64,000 nt of DNA, taken from assembly GCA_016223085.1 (NCBI GenBank), contig JACRPS010000034.1, positions 90,106 through 154,105 of the forward strand, written 5' to 3'. This DNA comes from Chloroflexota bacterium (GTDB lineage Bacteria > Chloroflexota > Anaerolineae > Aggregatilineales > Phototrophicaceae). Shown here in pieces: positions 58,965 through 64,000 of this stretch. Made by a program: the position numbers and the translations under genes. The notes under the pieces are model-generated. The model did no database searches. It was given only the letters and a program-made list of their open reading frames with translations, and was not told where the DNA came from. Numbering within the stretch: position 1 is the first letter of the stretch; every line of letters starts with the position of its first letter.

Positions 58965-59999
58965 TTAGAACTGCTCCAGAAAACGCAAATCGTTCTGCCA
59001 GAAGTATCGAATATCCTTGATGTCGTGTTTATTCATCGTCATGCGTTCCGGCCCCATGCCGAAGGCGAATCCGCTCCATTCGGTCGGGTCGTAGCCGCCG
59101 TTTTGTAACACGACCGGATGTACCATGCCAGCCCCCGCAATTTCTATCCAGCCGGCATATTTACACACCCGGCAGCCCTTGCCGCCACACAGGAAACATT
59201 CCACGTCCACTTCCATGCTCGGCTCGGTGAACGGGAAATACGAGGCGCGGTAACGCATGGCCGCGTTCGCGCCGTACATGCGCCGCGCGAAGGCGCTGAT
59301 CGTGCCCTTGAGGTCGCTCATGCGGATGTTGCGGCCAATCGCCAGCCCTTCCAACTGGTGGAACTGCATCTCGCTGCGCGCCGTGACCTGTTCGTAGCGG
59401 TAGCACATGCCGGGCAGGATGACGCGAATCGGCTGCGTGCCGTTTTGTCCCAGGTCGCGCATGGCGTGAATCTGCCCCGGTGAGGTATGCGTTCGTAAAA
59501 TCACGCCCGGCGTGGTGGTGTAAAACGTGTCCCACATGTCGCGCGCCGGGTGGTGCGGCGGGATGTTCAGCAGCGTGAAGTTGGTTTCGTCGGTTTCCAC
59601 GTCGCGGCTGCGGTAGACCTGGAAGCCCATCTCCGCCCAGATGTCGTACAACTGGCGCAGCGTTTGGGTGGACGGATGCAGCCCGCCGGTCGGGCGCGCG
59701 CGTCCCGGCAGCGTCACATCAATCGCGCCTTCTTCCAGATCGCGCGCCAGTTCCTGCTCGTGAACCAGCTTTTCGCGTTCCGCCAGCGCCGCCGTGAGCG
59801 CCTCCTTGATTTCGTTGGCGCGCTTGCCAAAGGCGGCGCGTTCCTCTTTCGGGATTTGCCCGATGCCGCGCAAAATCTGCGTCAGCGCGCCTTTCTGCCC
59901 CAGGTACTGGCTCTCCCAGGCCTGGACGGCCTGGCTGCTGGTGGCAGCGGCCAGTTCGGCTAACGCATCGTGAAAAATGGTTTCGAGTTGTTCGTGCAT
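58965..59999 (-). CDS. pheS: Phenylalanyl-tRNA synthetase alpha subunit
   Basis: A 344-residue PheS. The N-terminal coiled coil (about residues 1-90) is followed by the class II catalytic core. Motif 2 lies around GMCYRYEQVTARSEMQFHQL and motif 3 at GFAFGMGPERMTMNKHDI. It also has HPARDMWDTFY and LRTHTSPGQ. With PheT it charges tRNA-Phe. Transcription is very likely controlled by the T-box leader near 60480-60845, whose specifier TTC codes for Phe. An IVP-type gene with inverted repeats is inserted between the T-box and this start. Confidence 0.96.
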   Translation of the reverse strand: MHEQLETIFHDALAELAAATSSQAVQAWESQYLGQKGALTQILRGIGQIPKEERAAFGKRANEIKEALTAALAEREKLVHEQELARDLEEGAIDVTLPGRARPTGGLHPSTQTLRQLYDIWAEMGFQVYRSRDVETDETNFTLLNIPPHHPARDMWDTFYTTTPGVILRTHTSPGQIHAMRDLGQNGTQPIRVILPGMCYRYEQVTARSEMQFHQLEGLAIGRNIRMSDLKGTISAFARRMYGANAAMRYRASYFPFTEPSMEVDVECFLCGGKGCRVCKYAGWIEIAGAGMVHPVVLQNGGYDPTEWSGFAFGMGPERMTMNKHDIKDIRYFWQNDLRFLEQF

Positions 60000-60004
60000 G
60001 TGGG

Positions 60005-60480
60005 TAGTCCTCAGTCTTCAGTCTTCAGTCGTCAGTCATCAGTCATCAACGAGGATGGCTGAGTTTTTGCATTAGGGTAGCAAGCATTCTTTGACTTCCA
60101 GTGTTTGTTGGTCAAGTTCTTGATAACAATCCGAATTCAGAAAGCCAAGATCACGAGCAAGCAATAAGTGATATTCAAGTTCGTTTGCAGAACCAAGCGC
60201 AATTTGCAGAAAACGCACCAGTTCCTTATCCCCGCCTTTACCACAACCTTCTGCAATATTGGCTGGAATTGAAGCGGCTGCACGGCGCATCTGGCTTGTC
60301 AGTCCATAAAGCTCCTCTTTCGGAAAATCAGCACTGGCTCGATAAATACCCAGTGTTAGTTTGTGAGCTTTATCCCACACGGCCAATTTTTTGTACTCAC
60401 CCAACTTTCGATAATCCTTTCGATATGTCGTCGCCGTCTCATGTCTTTTGACTGAAGACTGAAGACTGACGACTGTTGAC
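60005..60480. mobile_element. Putative IVP element: four-helix-bundle gene flanked by heptad inverted repeats
   Basis: A 476-bp segment. The left arm (60005-60048) and right arm (60450-60480) are inverted and both built from the unit CAGTCNT. The core (CAGTCTT x2, CAGTCGT, CAGTC) reads in opposite order on the other side, giving an almost perfect stem of about 26 bp. Between them lies one gene of the four-helix-bundle/23S-rRNA-intervening-protein family. It sits between the T-box terminator and pheS. Mobility is inferred from the structure and the dispersed solo arms; no transposase is encoded. Confidence 0.55.
60072..60404 (-). CDS. Four-helix-bundle (23S rRNA IVP-type) protein
   Basis: A 110-residue protein with the IVP/S23 family pattern: LAVWDKAHKLTLGIYRA, then FPKEELYGLTSQMRRAAASI, PANIAEGCGKGG, and LVRFLQIALGSANELEYHLL. 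Members are found in intervening sequences of 23S rRNA and as free multicopy genes; they form helical bundles related to Avd of diversity-generating retroelements. The start is a TTG at 60404. The frame remains open further upstream, with a DYRKL segment that resembles the usual family N-terminus, so the true start may differ. It is flanked by CAGTCNT inverted repeats. Confidence 0.82.
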   Translation of the reverse strand: MGEYKKLAVWDKAHKLTLGIYRASADFPKEELYGLTSQMRRAAASIPANIAEGCGKGGDKELVRFLQIALGSANELEYHLLLARDLGFLNSDCYQELDQQTLEVKECLLP

Positions 60481-60482
60481 TA

Positions 60483-60845
60483 AAAAACAAAAACGCCCTC
60501 GCCCCCAAAAAAAGTCAGGGACGAGAGCGTCGAAAACTCCCGCGGTACCACCCTGGTTGGCCGCACAACACGCGCAGCCCGCCTCGTTGGCCTCCTGTCA
60601 CGCCGGAGAGGGCGGGGTCGGCTAATCAGAGTTTTCAGTTTTCAGTCATCAGTTATCAGTTTAAAAAGACCCGAAATACCTTTTGTCTTAAAACTGAAAA
60701 CTGAGAACCGAAAACTGAGAACTGCTTTTCACTTCCCGGCTCTGGAGCGAATTCCGCGACGGCGGCCTGCCGAGGCTTACAGCCTGTGGCGCTCGGCTCT
60801 CTGGTGGCGCGGTGTGTCGCGCACGGTCTCCTTCATCGCCTGTGT
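60483..60845 (-). ncRNA. T-box leader (tRNA-Phe) of pheS
   Basis: On the minus strand, the T-box AGGGTGGTACCGCG lies at 60541-60554, with UGGU complementary to an ACCA tRNA end. It is followed by a terminator: CGCTCTCGTCCC (60518-60529) pairs with GGGCGAGGGCG (60494-60504), then a T-rich run. Stem I starts with GATGAAGGAGAC near 60833. The putative specifier codon is TTC (60749-60751, Phe), followed by a purine. A repeat of about 95 nt (60630-60724) separates Stem I from the antiterminator. Uncharged tRNA-Phe should allow read-through to pheS. Confidence 0.88.
60630..60724. repeat. MITE-like heptad palindrome inside the T-box
   Basis: The left arm is made of TTTTCAGT/CATCAGT/TATCAGT units and the right arm of ACTGAAA/ACTGAGA units, with a 27-nt centre containing AAGAC..GTCTT. 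It is a near-palindrome of about 95 nt related to the CAGTCNT arms at 60005-60480. It lies between Stem I and the antiterminator of the T-box. Confidence 0.75.
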
Positions 60846-60850
60846 TGGTA

Positions 60851-60880
60851 ATGATAGGAGCGAACGAAGCCTCTTGTCAA
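60851..60880 (-). promoter_or_regulatory. Sigma-70 promoter of the T-box/pheS transcript
   Basis: On the minus strand, the -35 TTGACA (60875-60880) and -10 TATCAT (60851-60856) have an 18-bp spacer. Transcription would start near 60844, just before Stem I of the T-box. Confidence 0.8.
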
Positions 60881-60987
60881 GGGCAGTATGCTGGAAGTAT
60901 CCGGTCTTGCCCCCACGTTCTGCTCCACTATGAACCCAAGCCGATTGTTAATATCCGTAAACAATGATTTTTACGCCTACTAACTGC

Positions 60988-61016
60988 TTGACGACTTTTA
61001 AAAACTGTGTTATGTT
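60988..61016 (+). promoter_or_regulatory. Sigma-70 promoter of the excisionase-like gene
   Basis: TTGACG (60988-60993) and TATGTT (61011-61016) with a 17-bp spacer, 29 bp upstream of the ATG at 61045. Confidence 0.65.
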
Positions 61017-61044
61017 AGTTCTGTTGTGAAAGGGGTGTTTTCTG

Positions 61045-61260
61045 ATGTCTCAAGTCGAGAAGTTGCGTATCGAGTCTGGGTCAGTGTACTCCCGGCAGGA
61101 AGCCGCGGAGGCGCTTGGCATCAGCCTCTCGACGCTTAAGAGACTGATCAAGAAGGGACACCTCAAGGTGAGTAAACCGGACGGTATGCGCCGGGTGTTT
61201 ATAACCGGGGAAAGCATCCTGGGGATGCTGCACGATACCGTAGTGGAGCGAGGTGCTTAG
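61045..61260 (+). CDS. Excisionase/MerR-like helix-turn-helix protein
   Basis: A 71-residue DNA-binding protein. The winged-HTH is SVYSRQEAAEALGISLSTLK, then RLIKKGHLKVSKPDGMRRVF (HTH_17/excisionase type). It ends ITGESILGMLHD. Such proteins serve as excisionases of integrated elements or as small regulators. GAAAGGGGTG lies upstream of the ATG. No integrase is in the window, so it could be a remnant or a domesticated regulator. A candidate structured RNA follows. Confidence 0.8.
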   Translation: MSQVEKLRIESGSVYSRQEAAEALGISLSTLKRLIKKGHLKVSKPDGMRRVFITGESILGMLHDTVVERGA

Positions 61261-61263
61261 AAT

Positions 61264-61535
61264 GAGCGCGCGTCGGCTGTTCTGCTTGCTGTCAAGCGAT
61301 CAACCGCATATTGCGCCTACGGGCGACCTCCGCCCGTCCATCTGGACGGGTCGGTTCGGCACGCCTGCCCGCCAGGCCGATGCGGTCAGCTTTGGCCTGC
61401 TGAACAGCGAAGCGCGAAGCGGTGCTCAGTCTCACGAAAGGGATACCGGCCCTTAAGCCCATGGGTCCCATTTCGACCACCGTCCCTTGGAGGGCGTGAG
61501 ACTGAAGCGAAAAGCGAAGTCCACGCCCTTTTTAT
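61264..61535 (+). ncRNA. Candidate structured RNA with attenuator-like switch
   Basis: A 303-bp gap without a convincing gene holds many stems: CCCGTCC/GGACGGG (61333-61350, ATCT loop), an alternative GGGCG/CGCCC (61321-61335), and CAGTCTCACG (61427-61436), which is perfectly complementary to CGTGAGACTG (61495-61504). The latter overlaps the 5' arm of a terminator (AGGGCGTG / CACGCCCT, then TTTTTATTT, 61491-61534). The two pairings exclude each other, like an attenuator. I cannot match it to a known riboswitch class. Confidence 0.45.
61491..61534 (+). terminator. Rho-independent terminator
   Basis: AGGGCGTG (61491-61498) pairs with CACGCCCT (61522-61529), with an inner GACT/AGTC, followed by TTTTTATTT. 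Its left arm can alternatively pair with 61427-61436. Confidence 0.75.
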
Positions 61536-61563
61536 TTGGTTAACGCGGTCAGGGGTAAACATC

Positions 61564-61815
61564 ATGGGACAAACTCACCAGCAACCGAATATCCACTATC
61601 TTCTGAACGATTCCCGGTTAGCGGCAGCCCTGGAAGCGATAGATGACCTGCACGACGCGGCGGCTGAGGGCACCCTGTCCAGCACCACCTCGCTGAGCAA
61701 ACAGGAACTGGTGTGCTGGCTGCGCGATGTGGTGTATACCGCCCAGGAGACCATCAAGGAGATCGAAAGCGGCAGAAAAGTCTATGCCGTGCCGCCACTG
61801 CGGCTGATTAAATAG
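61564..61815 (+). CDS. Conserved hypothetical protein, 83 residues
   Basis: A small helical protein: NIHYLLNDSRLAAALEAIDD, then LSKQELVCWLRDVVYTAQET and IKEIESGRKVYAVPPLRLIK. I do not recognise it. It has a start at ATG 61564, 30 bp after the terminator at 61534, so an attenuator upstream might control it. A strong terminator at 61965 follows. No partner gene is evident. Confidence 0.65.
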   Translation: MGQTHQQPNIHYLLNDSRLAAALEAIDDLHDAAAEGTLSSTTSLSKQELVCWLRDVVYTAQETIKEIESGRKVYAVPPLRLIK

Positions 61816-62128
61816 GGGCGATAAGCCGGAGGATGTTTCGTCGTGTCTACAGATGGTAATAACCCAACCTGTACGGCCTCGATCTGGCAAGGCCGTACCC
61901 CTTATCAAACAGTATCGGTTCGAGTCCTGAACGGCAATGGATTGGTAGCAGGGCAAACAGGATGGGCGGGAAAGGGTAATTGCGCGAAAATGGGTGTTGG
62001 CTCCCCTTTCCCGCCTTTGTTAAACTGAAACGGTGAATTGCTAAAACAATCTTAACGATTTTGCGGTATAATAAACGTTGTGAATTCTGGAGCAAAGCCA
62101 GTGGGTAGGTGATAAAGAGGTCAACTCC
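61816..62128. other. 313-bp gap with hairpin and strong terminator
   Basis: It holds a 9-bp stem GTACGGCCT/AGGCCGTAC (61871-61898) and a T-loop-like GGTTCGAGTCC (61917-61927) that does not form a complete tRNA. A 12-bp terminator stem follows: GGCGGGAAAGGG/CCCTTTCCCGCC (61965-62015) with a TTTGTT tract. A short open frame from 61843 crosses the terminator and is probably not coding. Confidence 0.6.
61965..62021 (+). terminator. Rho-independent terminator with 12-bp stem
   Basis: A perfect stem GGCGGGAAAGGG (61965-61976) / CCCTTTCCCGCC (62004-62015) with a 27-nt loop and TTTGTT. It ends the transcript of the 61564 gene or of a small RNA in the gap. Confidence 0.8.
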
Positions 62129-62677
62129 GTGTCCAGTAGTGTCGCCCTGAACAGCCGGGTTCTTCTGCTGAACGGCAGCAGTTGGGAACCGCTGGCCGTG
62201 ATTACGGTCCCCCGCGCGATTAACCTCATCCTTGCCGGCAAAGCCATTGTTATCGAGCAGTCCGGCCAGTTCCTGAAGACCATCCGCGATCAGTATCCCG
62301 TCCCTTCAGTCATTGCGCTGCGGACGTATGTCAACGTGCCGCGCCGCCAGGCGCACTGGAGCCGCAAGGGCGTGCTGGTGCGGGATGGCTACACCTGCAT
62401 CTACTGCGGCGTGCAGCCCGGTTCGATTGTCAAAAACAAGGTCGTGACCAAGAGCGATTTCACCGTTGACCACATCCTGCCCAAGTCGCGCGGCGGCAAA
62501 GACCAATGGACCAACACGGCCTGTGCCTGCTACACCTGCAACCACCGTAAAGGCGACAAGCTGCCCAACGAGATCGGTATGAAACTGCGTTGGGAGCCAA
62601 AAACGCCGCGCACCAGCTATCTGGTGATCGCGGTTGGCACCGGCCCGGATGCCTGGAAGCGGTATATCGAGTATTAG
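62129..62677 (+). CDS. HNH endonuclease
   Basis: A 182-residue HNH_5-type nuclease. The N-terminal 80 residues (RVLLLNGSSWEPLAVITVPR, then INLILAGKAIVIEQSG) are a family-specific module, followed by CIYCG and the HNH core DHILPKSRGGKDQWTNTACA with CYTCNHRKGD. This architecture (LNxSxEPLxV plus HNH) is widespread as a chromosomal single gene with unknown target. It starts at GTG 62129 after AAAGAGGT. It is unrelated in its N-terminal part to the HNH protein at 6053. Confidence 0.87.
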   Translation: MSSSVALNSRVLLLNGSSWEPLAVITVPRAINLILAGKAIVIEQSGQFLKTIRDQYPVPSVIALRTYVNVPRRQAHWSRKGVLVRDGYTCIYCGVQPGSIVKNKVVTKSDFTVDHILPKSRGGKDQWTNTACACYTCNHRKGDKLPNEIGMKLRWEPKTPRTSYLVIAVGTGPDAWKRYIEY

Positions 62678-62725
62678 GCGCCGGTTTGATTCCTACTGAG
62701 GGCTGGCAAAAGTGGAGAAACGGAT

Positions 62726-62965
62726 ATGGCGACGATCAGGGATATGACTTATGAGGAATTGAAGCAGCTGATTGTAGAGGTGGTGGATGTGCGCCTGAAT
62801 CATCGGCTGGGTAGTTCTGAATTGGACGAGGAATCGCTTCCTCAGGACGCACTCGATAATCGCACCTGGGATGAAGTCAAGCGTGATGTGGAGCGCCACC
62901 GATGGACGCCACCCCCTGGCACGCCATCCGTGACACAGCTTTTGCGAGAAGATCGGGACCGTTAA
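62726..62965 (+). CDS. VapB-like antitoxin
   Basis: A 79-residue protein: TIRDMTYEELKQLIVEVVDV, then ESLPQDALDNRTWDEVKRDV and a tail PPGTPSVTQLLREDRDR. Its stop is followed at once by a PIN-domain toxin frame (ATG 62967, 1 bp after the TAA). The SLLREDR-type C-terminal peptide is typical for antitoxins of PIN toxins. The N-terminal DNA-binding part is atypical. With the toxin frameshifted, the pair is probably inactive. Confidence 0.72.
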   Translation: MATIRDMTYEELKQLIVEVVDVRLNHRLGSSELDEESLPQDALDNRTWDEVKRDVERHRWTPPPGTPSVTQLLREDRDR

Positions 62966-62966
62966 C

Positions 62967-63394
62967 ATGGCGGTCATGGTGGTAGATGCATCGGTTATCA
63001 TGCACTATCTCATTAGTGACACTTTCACCTCTGCTGTGAAAGCCTTCTTTGACCAAGTTCCGAGCAAGACCGATTAATCATACCGGAGTTTGGCTTGCTG
63101 GAATGCACGAACGTCTTGTGGAAGCAGGTACGGTTTCATGGGTTGCCCTTGCATGACGCCGACGTGCTGTTGCGTGACCTGCACCGTCTGCCATTGCGGC
63201 GAGTACCAATCAAACAGCTTATGCACACGGCTCTACATATCGGCCTGCGACAGCAGTTAGCTGTGTATGATTCAGTTTATCTGGCGCTGGCAATACAAAC
63301 GCAATCACCGCTGTTGACGGTAGACCAGCCGCAAAGCCGCGCCGCCGCTGCCGAAGGTGTTGTCCTTAAACCGATCACCGATTTCCTGACTTAA
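62967..63394 (+). pseudogene. vapC: VapC-type PIN toxin, frameshifted
   Basis: The first frame starts VMVVDASVIMHYL (PIN motif with the first Asp) and runs 36 codons to TAA at 63075. The rest, in another frame, continues IIPEFGLLECTNVLWKQV (conserved Glu), then YDSVYLALAIQTQSPLLTVD (two more Asp). The motifs together make a complete PIN domain of about 140 residues. A single-base indel near 63066-63074 breaks it; it could be a real inactivation or a sequencing or assembly error in a low-quality stretch. Confidence 0.8.
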
Positions 63395-63518
63395 CCCCCA
63401 TCCTCTTAATTTCCCCACTTGCAGCAGAAATTCTCATTTTCGTCGGCGCATAGAGACTTCCGATAAAAATCGTGTTAGCCTTAGGGTGTATTTTTCCACG
63501 AACCTTTGGAGAGCGGGT

Positions 63519-64000
63519 ATGGCAGCTTCGTTTGCAGAACTGGGCTTAAGCGAGTCTACACTCAAGGCCATTACAGAGTTAGGGTACGAAGAACCGACGC
63601 CGATTCAGGCGCGCACGATTCGGCTGATGCTGGACGGCGCGGATGTGATCGCGCAGGCGCAGACCGGCACCGGTAAAACGGCAGCGTTTGCCCTGCCGAT
63701 CATCGAAAAGCTGAATGCCGGCCTGCGCACACCGCAGGCATTGGTGCTGACGCCCACCCGCGAACTGGCGGTGCAGGTTGCGGAAGCGTTCCATTCGTAT
63801 AGCAAGTACCGGCAGGTGTCGGTGCTGCCGGTGTACGGCGGCCAGCCGATTGATCGCCAACTTCGCGCGCTAGACCGGGGCGTGCAGGTGGTGGTGGGCA
63901 CGCCGGGGCGGCTGCTGGACCATATCCGGCGGGGAACGCTGGAACTGGGGCAGGTGCGGACGGTCATCCTGGATGAAGCCGACGAGATGCTGGACATGGG
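63519..64000 (+). CDS. DEAD-box RNA helicase, 3' end missing
   Basis: The visible 160 residues are the start of a DEAD-box helicase. The Q motif is FAELGLSESTLKAITELGYE with PTPIQ. Motif I is AQTGTGKT, Ia is PTRELAVQ, Ib is TPGRLLDH and motif II is DEAD in VILDEADEMLDMG, where the window ends. It unwinds RNA duplexes in ribosome assembly or RNA decay (DeaD/CshA-like). The ATG at 63519 follows GGAGAGCGGG. The upstream 120 bp is a possible cold-shock-type leader, not analysed further. Confidence 0.92.
   Translation, partial: MAASFAELGLSESTLKAITELGYEEPTPIQARTIRLMLDGADVIAQAQTGTGKTAAFALPIIEKLNAGLRTPQALVLTPTRELAVQVAEAFHSYSKYRQVSVLPVYGGQPIDRQLRALDRGVQVVVGTPGRLLDHIRRGTLELGQVRTVILDEADEMLDM

Noticed and set aside
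61253..61456. Plus-strand open frame of 67 codons after the excisionase-like gene
   Set aside because: It follows stem-forming sequence and shows no protein-like pattern; the region fits a structured RNA better.
61917..61927. GGTTCGAGTCC resembling a tRNA T-loop
   Set aside because: No acceptor, D-arm or anticodon arm can be folded around it; the flanking stem does not pair. It could be an old attachment-site remnant, but nothing else supports that.
61843..62028. Short plus-strand open frame of 61 codons
   Set aside because: It runs through both arms of a strong 12-bp terminator, so it is unlikely to be translated.

Overview
The window looks like one contiguous piece of a moderately GC-rich bacterial chromosome, most likely from an uncultured Chloroflexota (Anaerolineae-like) organism. 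This is inference from gene content: a Uma2 nuclease, an S9 peptidase, a RodZ-like protein with a Pro/Thr-rich outer stalk, SH3b/glycosidase surface proteins, a phenylalanine T-box leader, and many short intergenic palindromes. I see no rRNA or complete tRNA gene, no CRISPR array and no phage structural genes. The two ends cut through a metallo-hydrolase gene (left) and a DEAD-box helicase gene (right).

Layout. 1-2185: two tandem metallo-beta-lactamase-fold hydrolases and a methyltransferase. 2252-5923: exonuclease VII (xseB/xseA), BioY, a small membrane protein and FabI. 6053-13222: an HNH nuclease with a small partner, a D-2-hydroxyacid dehydrogenase, AT-rich rmuC, an S9 peptidase, a lone receiver-domain protein and a Crp/Fnr regulator. 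13406-18276: secreted SH3-like and glycosidase-type proteins, including a MerR regulator whose promoter has the classic 19-bp spacer with a dyad. 18376-25567: an orphan antitoxin, UbiB-type kinase and ArsA-type ATPase (overlapping), a single-domain haemoglobin, a TIR-uracil-DNA-glycosylase fusion, and a membrane glycosyltransferase that carries three intergenic-type palindromes in frame. 25677-34732: a beta-propeller protein, rplI, rodZ, PHP phosphoesterase, nucleoside deaminase, a Uma2 / CHAT-like / cyclase run, and rimO. 34949-48304, mostly minus strand: CorA with an elaborate leader, an O-methyltransferase, RNase Z, a GT39-type glycosyltransferase, a CopD-like protein and four related TIM-barrel glycosidases with WNEP/WNEQ motifs. 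48674-53153: a methyltransferase, a lipoprotein, a CcrM-like DNA adenine methyltransferase and small unknowns. 53357-60845: pheT and pheS, separated by three genes, with a tRNA-Phe T-box upstream of pheS that is interrupted by repeat elements. 61045-64000: an excisionase-like HTH protein, a candidate structured RNA, a second HNH nuclease, a VapBC-type pair with a frameshifted toxin, and a DEAD-box helicase.

How things work together. Much of the region concerns the cell surface: glycosyltransferases, glycosidases with SH3 or Pro/Thr linkers, and a RodZ homologue. These are interleaved with housekeeping genes. The strongest genome-level theme is repeat invasion. One class is 27-30 bp palindromes that begin GTAGGG; they fill gaps between genes, supply stop codons to at least two genes, and sit inside one gene. 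A second class is built from a 7-bp CAGTCNT unit. It flanks a four-helix-bundle (IVP-type) gene lying between the T-box and pheS, and it also interrupts the T-box itself.

The items I consider most worth follow-up are the TIR-UDG fusion that lacks the iron-sulphur cysteines, the IVP gene element with its heptad inverted repeats, the interrupted T-box, the corA leader, and the palindromes found inside a coding sequence.
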